From Candidatus Sumerlaeota bacterium (GTDB lineage: Bacteria > Sumerlaeota > Sumerlaeia > SLMS01): a DNA stretch of 7,516 nt. The position numbers were made by a program, and so were the translations under genes. Positions 6,027 to 7,516 of this stretch are shown here, piece after piece. Under the pieces are notes generated by a model that saw only the letters and a program-made list of their open reading frames with translations, was not told the DNA's origin and made no database searches. The stretch covers positions 1 to 7,516 of the forward strand of contig JADZDZ010000257.1 of assembly GCA_020850785.1 (NCBI GenBank), written 5' to 3'. The stretch's first letter is position 1, and each line of letters opens with the position of its first letter.

Positions 6027-7516
6027 CTATGTCACAGGCTCCTGCGCGATGGCTGATTCCAATCCCTTCAGCAGGAAGAAGCTCATACCAAACCTGCTGC
6101 CCCAGCGCGACCACAATTGCTCGCGTCGTGTCCCGTCATTGCGCGCCGATGCCAGGCGAATCGCCCCCGTCAGCGCCAGAATCAACGCCGCCTGCTGGAT
6201 CGGGCGACCGCGCGAGCGGCGTGACATCGGCATTCCGGGGAATGATTTTCTACTCTGCTTGTCCAAGCGTTCGAGCAGCGCATCCACTTCGCGAGCCTCC
6301 AATGGGGGAAGGTGATCGCCGTCCTCCCGCAGCGATCGCGACCTGTTGTGGAGCGCCAATCCCTCCGCGATCACGCGAATCATCGGCGGGAGCTTCGGGT
6401 CCTCCAGGAAAGTCTGCAAGTCACGGCGTGCCTGCGCTGGATCCGCCAGCAGCGATTCCGCCAGCAGAAGGTGAACGCGAAGGGCGCGTTCATGATCGTG
6501 AGGCCATTTCTCCCGCTGGAGAACCTGCCTTGTGGTCTCCGCCAGTTCCGCATACTCCCCGCGCATCATGCGGGAATCGATTTCAACGCTGATGGCGGAA
6601 AAGTATCCCGCGCCGGCGGCGCCGTATCGTGCGATCCGCTTCAGCGCCTGCGGTGCGTCCCCCAACTGTACCGCCTGCGCGGCGCGCCAGATGACGTAGC
6701 GCGGAAACATGACGGCGGGAAGGCACAGCAGCATGATCGCGGCGGGGGCCATCCAACTCCAGGGATCGACGTCCAGAAACGAGCGTGAAATCCACATGGC
6801 CGTGATGATGATGCCAAGCCCCACCATCTCGCGCGGATGGAAATAGTCGTGCGTCATCCGCCGCAGCAGGTACATGCCGAACAGCAGCGGAATAAGCGTG
6901 AGCAGCGCCAGATGGAAGGAAAGCAGCGCGCTGACACCGCCGCTCCATCGCATCATCCCCACCATCAGGTTCAGCGGCACGACCAGCAGCAATGTCGCGG
7001 CGATCACGTTGACCGTCTTCACCTCGCGCGCGGGGAAGCTGACACTCTGCATCAACCGCGCAATGATGAGCGCAAGCACCGTGGCCGCGAGGATGTTCAC
7101 CAGCAGCGCCGGGAACAGCCCCACGAAGAGGTTCGCGCCCGTTGCCACGTACATGATCCAGTTGGTGATGAAGAGGATCGGCGTGGGCTTCAGCGGTGCG
7201 ATCAGCGGATCGCCCGCCTTGTCCGCAGGGAAGAAGATCAGCGAACGCCGGACGCTCGGCAGCAGCCACGTGTCGTCGATCTTGTCGTAGGCGATGCGGC
7301 TTGGGGTGAAGTCATTGGGATCGTGCATGATCCACGTCTTGAAAACGTCATCGTATCCCGTGACAACCCGGTAATGGCCGCCGCGGCCGCCAAGCATTTG
7401 CAGCCACAGGATTGGATACCCCGCGTCGATCAGCCTTTTCCAGGTTTCCTCATCCGCCTTGAATTCGGCGGACTTCATGCCGATCGATTCCGCGTAGTGA
7501 TGAAGCACCTGCGGGG
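6027..7516 (-). CDS. C39-like peptidase domain membrane protein with helical-repeat tail, N-terminus outside window
   Basis: About 495 C-terminal residues are visible. The frame stays open past the GTG at 7508 to the window edge, so that GTG is unlikely to be the start. Counting from that GTG, residues 1-95 look like the second half of a papain-like C39 (Peptidase_C39_2-type) domain: YPILWLQMLGGRGGHYRVVTGYDD supplies the catalytic-type His45, and IMHDPN supplies Asp63. The catalytic Cys would lie outside the window and cannot be checked. Residues about 110-275 contain roughly five hydrophobic segments (near 128-150, 166-186, 192-215, 228-244 and 252-274), so the protein is in the membrane. 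Residues 276-493 are charged and helical, with TPR-like spacing (AQAVQLGDAPQALKRIARYG and RALRVHLLLAESLLADPAQA), but no repeat is clean enough to count. There is no ABC ATPase, so it is not a bacteriocin-type C39 exporter. It ends 3 bases before the U32 ATG and is probably cotranscribed with it. Function is unknown; processing or binding of a peptide at the membrane is one guess. Confidence 0.8.
   Translation of the reverse strand, partial: PQVLHHYAESIGMKSAEFKADEETWKRLIDAGYPILWLQMLGGRGGHYRVVTGYDDVFKTWIMHDPNDFTPSRIAYDKIDDTWLLPSVRRSLIFFPADKAGDPLIAPLKPTPILFITNWIMYVATGANLFVGLFPALLVNILAATVLALIIARLMQSVSFPAREVKTVNVIAATLLLVVPLNLMVGMMRWSGGVSALLSFHLALLTLIPLLFGMYLLRRMTHDYFHPREMVGLGIIITAMWISRSFLDVDPWSWMAPAAIMLLCLPAVMFPRYVIWRAAQAVQLGDAPQALKRIARYGAAGAGYFSAISVEIDSRMMRGEYAELAETTRQVLQREKWPHDHERALRVHLLLAESLLADPAQARRDLQTFLEDPKLPPMIRVIAEGLALHNRSRSLREDGDHLPPLEAREVDALLERLDKQSRKSFPGMPMSRRSRGRPIQQAALILALTGAIRLASARNDGTRREQLWSRWGSRFGMSFFLLKGLESAIAQEPVT

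Noticed and set aside
6027..7516. Bacteriocin ABC exporter with C39 leader peptidase
   Set aside because: After the membrane segments there are no Walker A, Walker B or ABC signature motifs; the tail is helical-repeat-like.

Overview
The window is GC-rich, gene-dense bacterial DNA with no RNA genes, mobile elements or CRISPR. It holds five protein-coding genes: one on the + strand, cut by the left edge, and four consecutive genes on the - strand, the first of which is cut by the right edge. The GC-rich codon use, the long peptidase-U32 protein with a second C-terminal cysteine set, and a secreted hydrolase of unknown substrate would fit a Planctomycetes/Verrucomicrobia-like or candidate-phylum bacterium. 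That placement is a guess from gene style; nothing in the window fixes the taxonomy.

Layout from left to right. Positions 1-830 (+) encode the C-terminal part of a family-4-type (GT-B) glycosyltransferase. It converges on, and overlaps by 10 bases, a GH57 glucan branching enzyme-like protein (821-2458, -). Reading leftward on the - strand, the order is: a membrane protein with a C39-like cysteine-peptidase domain and a helical-repeat tail (6027-7516, partial), a large U32 family protein (3471-6023), a secreted alpha/beta-hydrolase (2509-3393), then the GH57 protein. The first two are separated by only 3 bases and are very likely translated from one message. A 77-base gap before the hydrolase carries a good Shine-Dalgarno site and a possible promoter. 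A 50-base gap before the GH57 gene contains a bulged hairpin.

Functionally the genes are mixed. The U32 protein resembles the tRNA/rRNA hydroxylation enzymes of the RlhA/TrhP type. The GH57 protein acts on alpha-1,4-glucans, that is, glycogen-type storage or related polysaccharide. The glycosyltransferase may build a cell-surface or storage glycan. The C39-like membrane protein and the secreted hydrolase act at or beyond the membrane. I see no convincing new multi-gene system. The most unusual items are the C39-membrane-helical repeat architecture and its tight pairing with the two-cysteine-cluster U32 protein.
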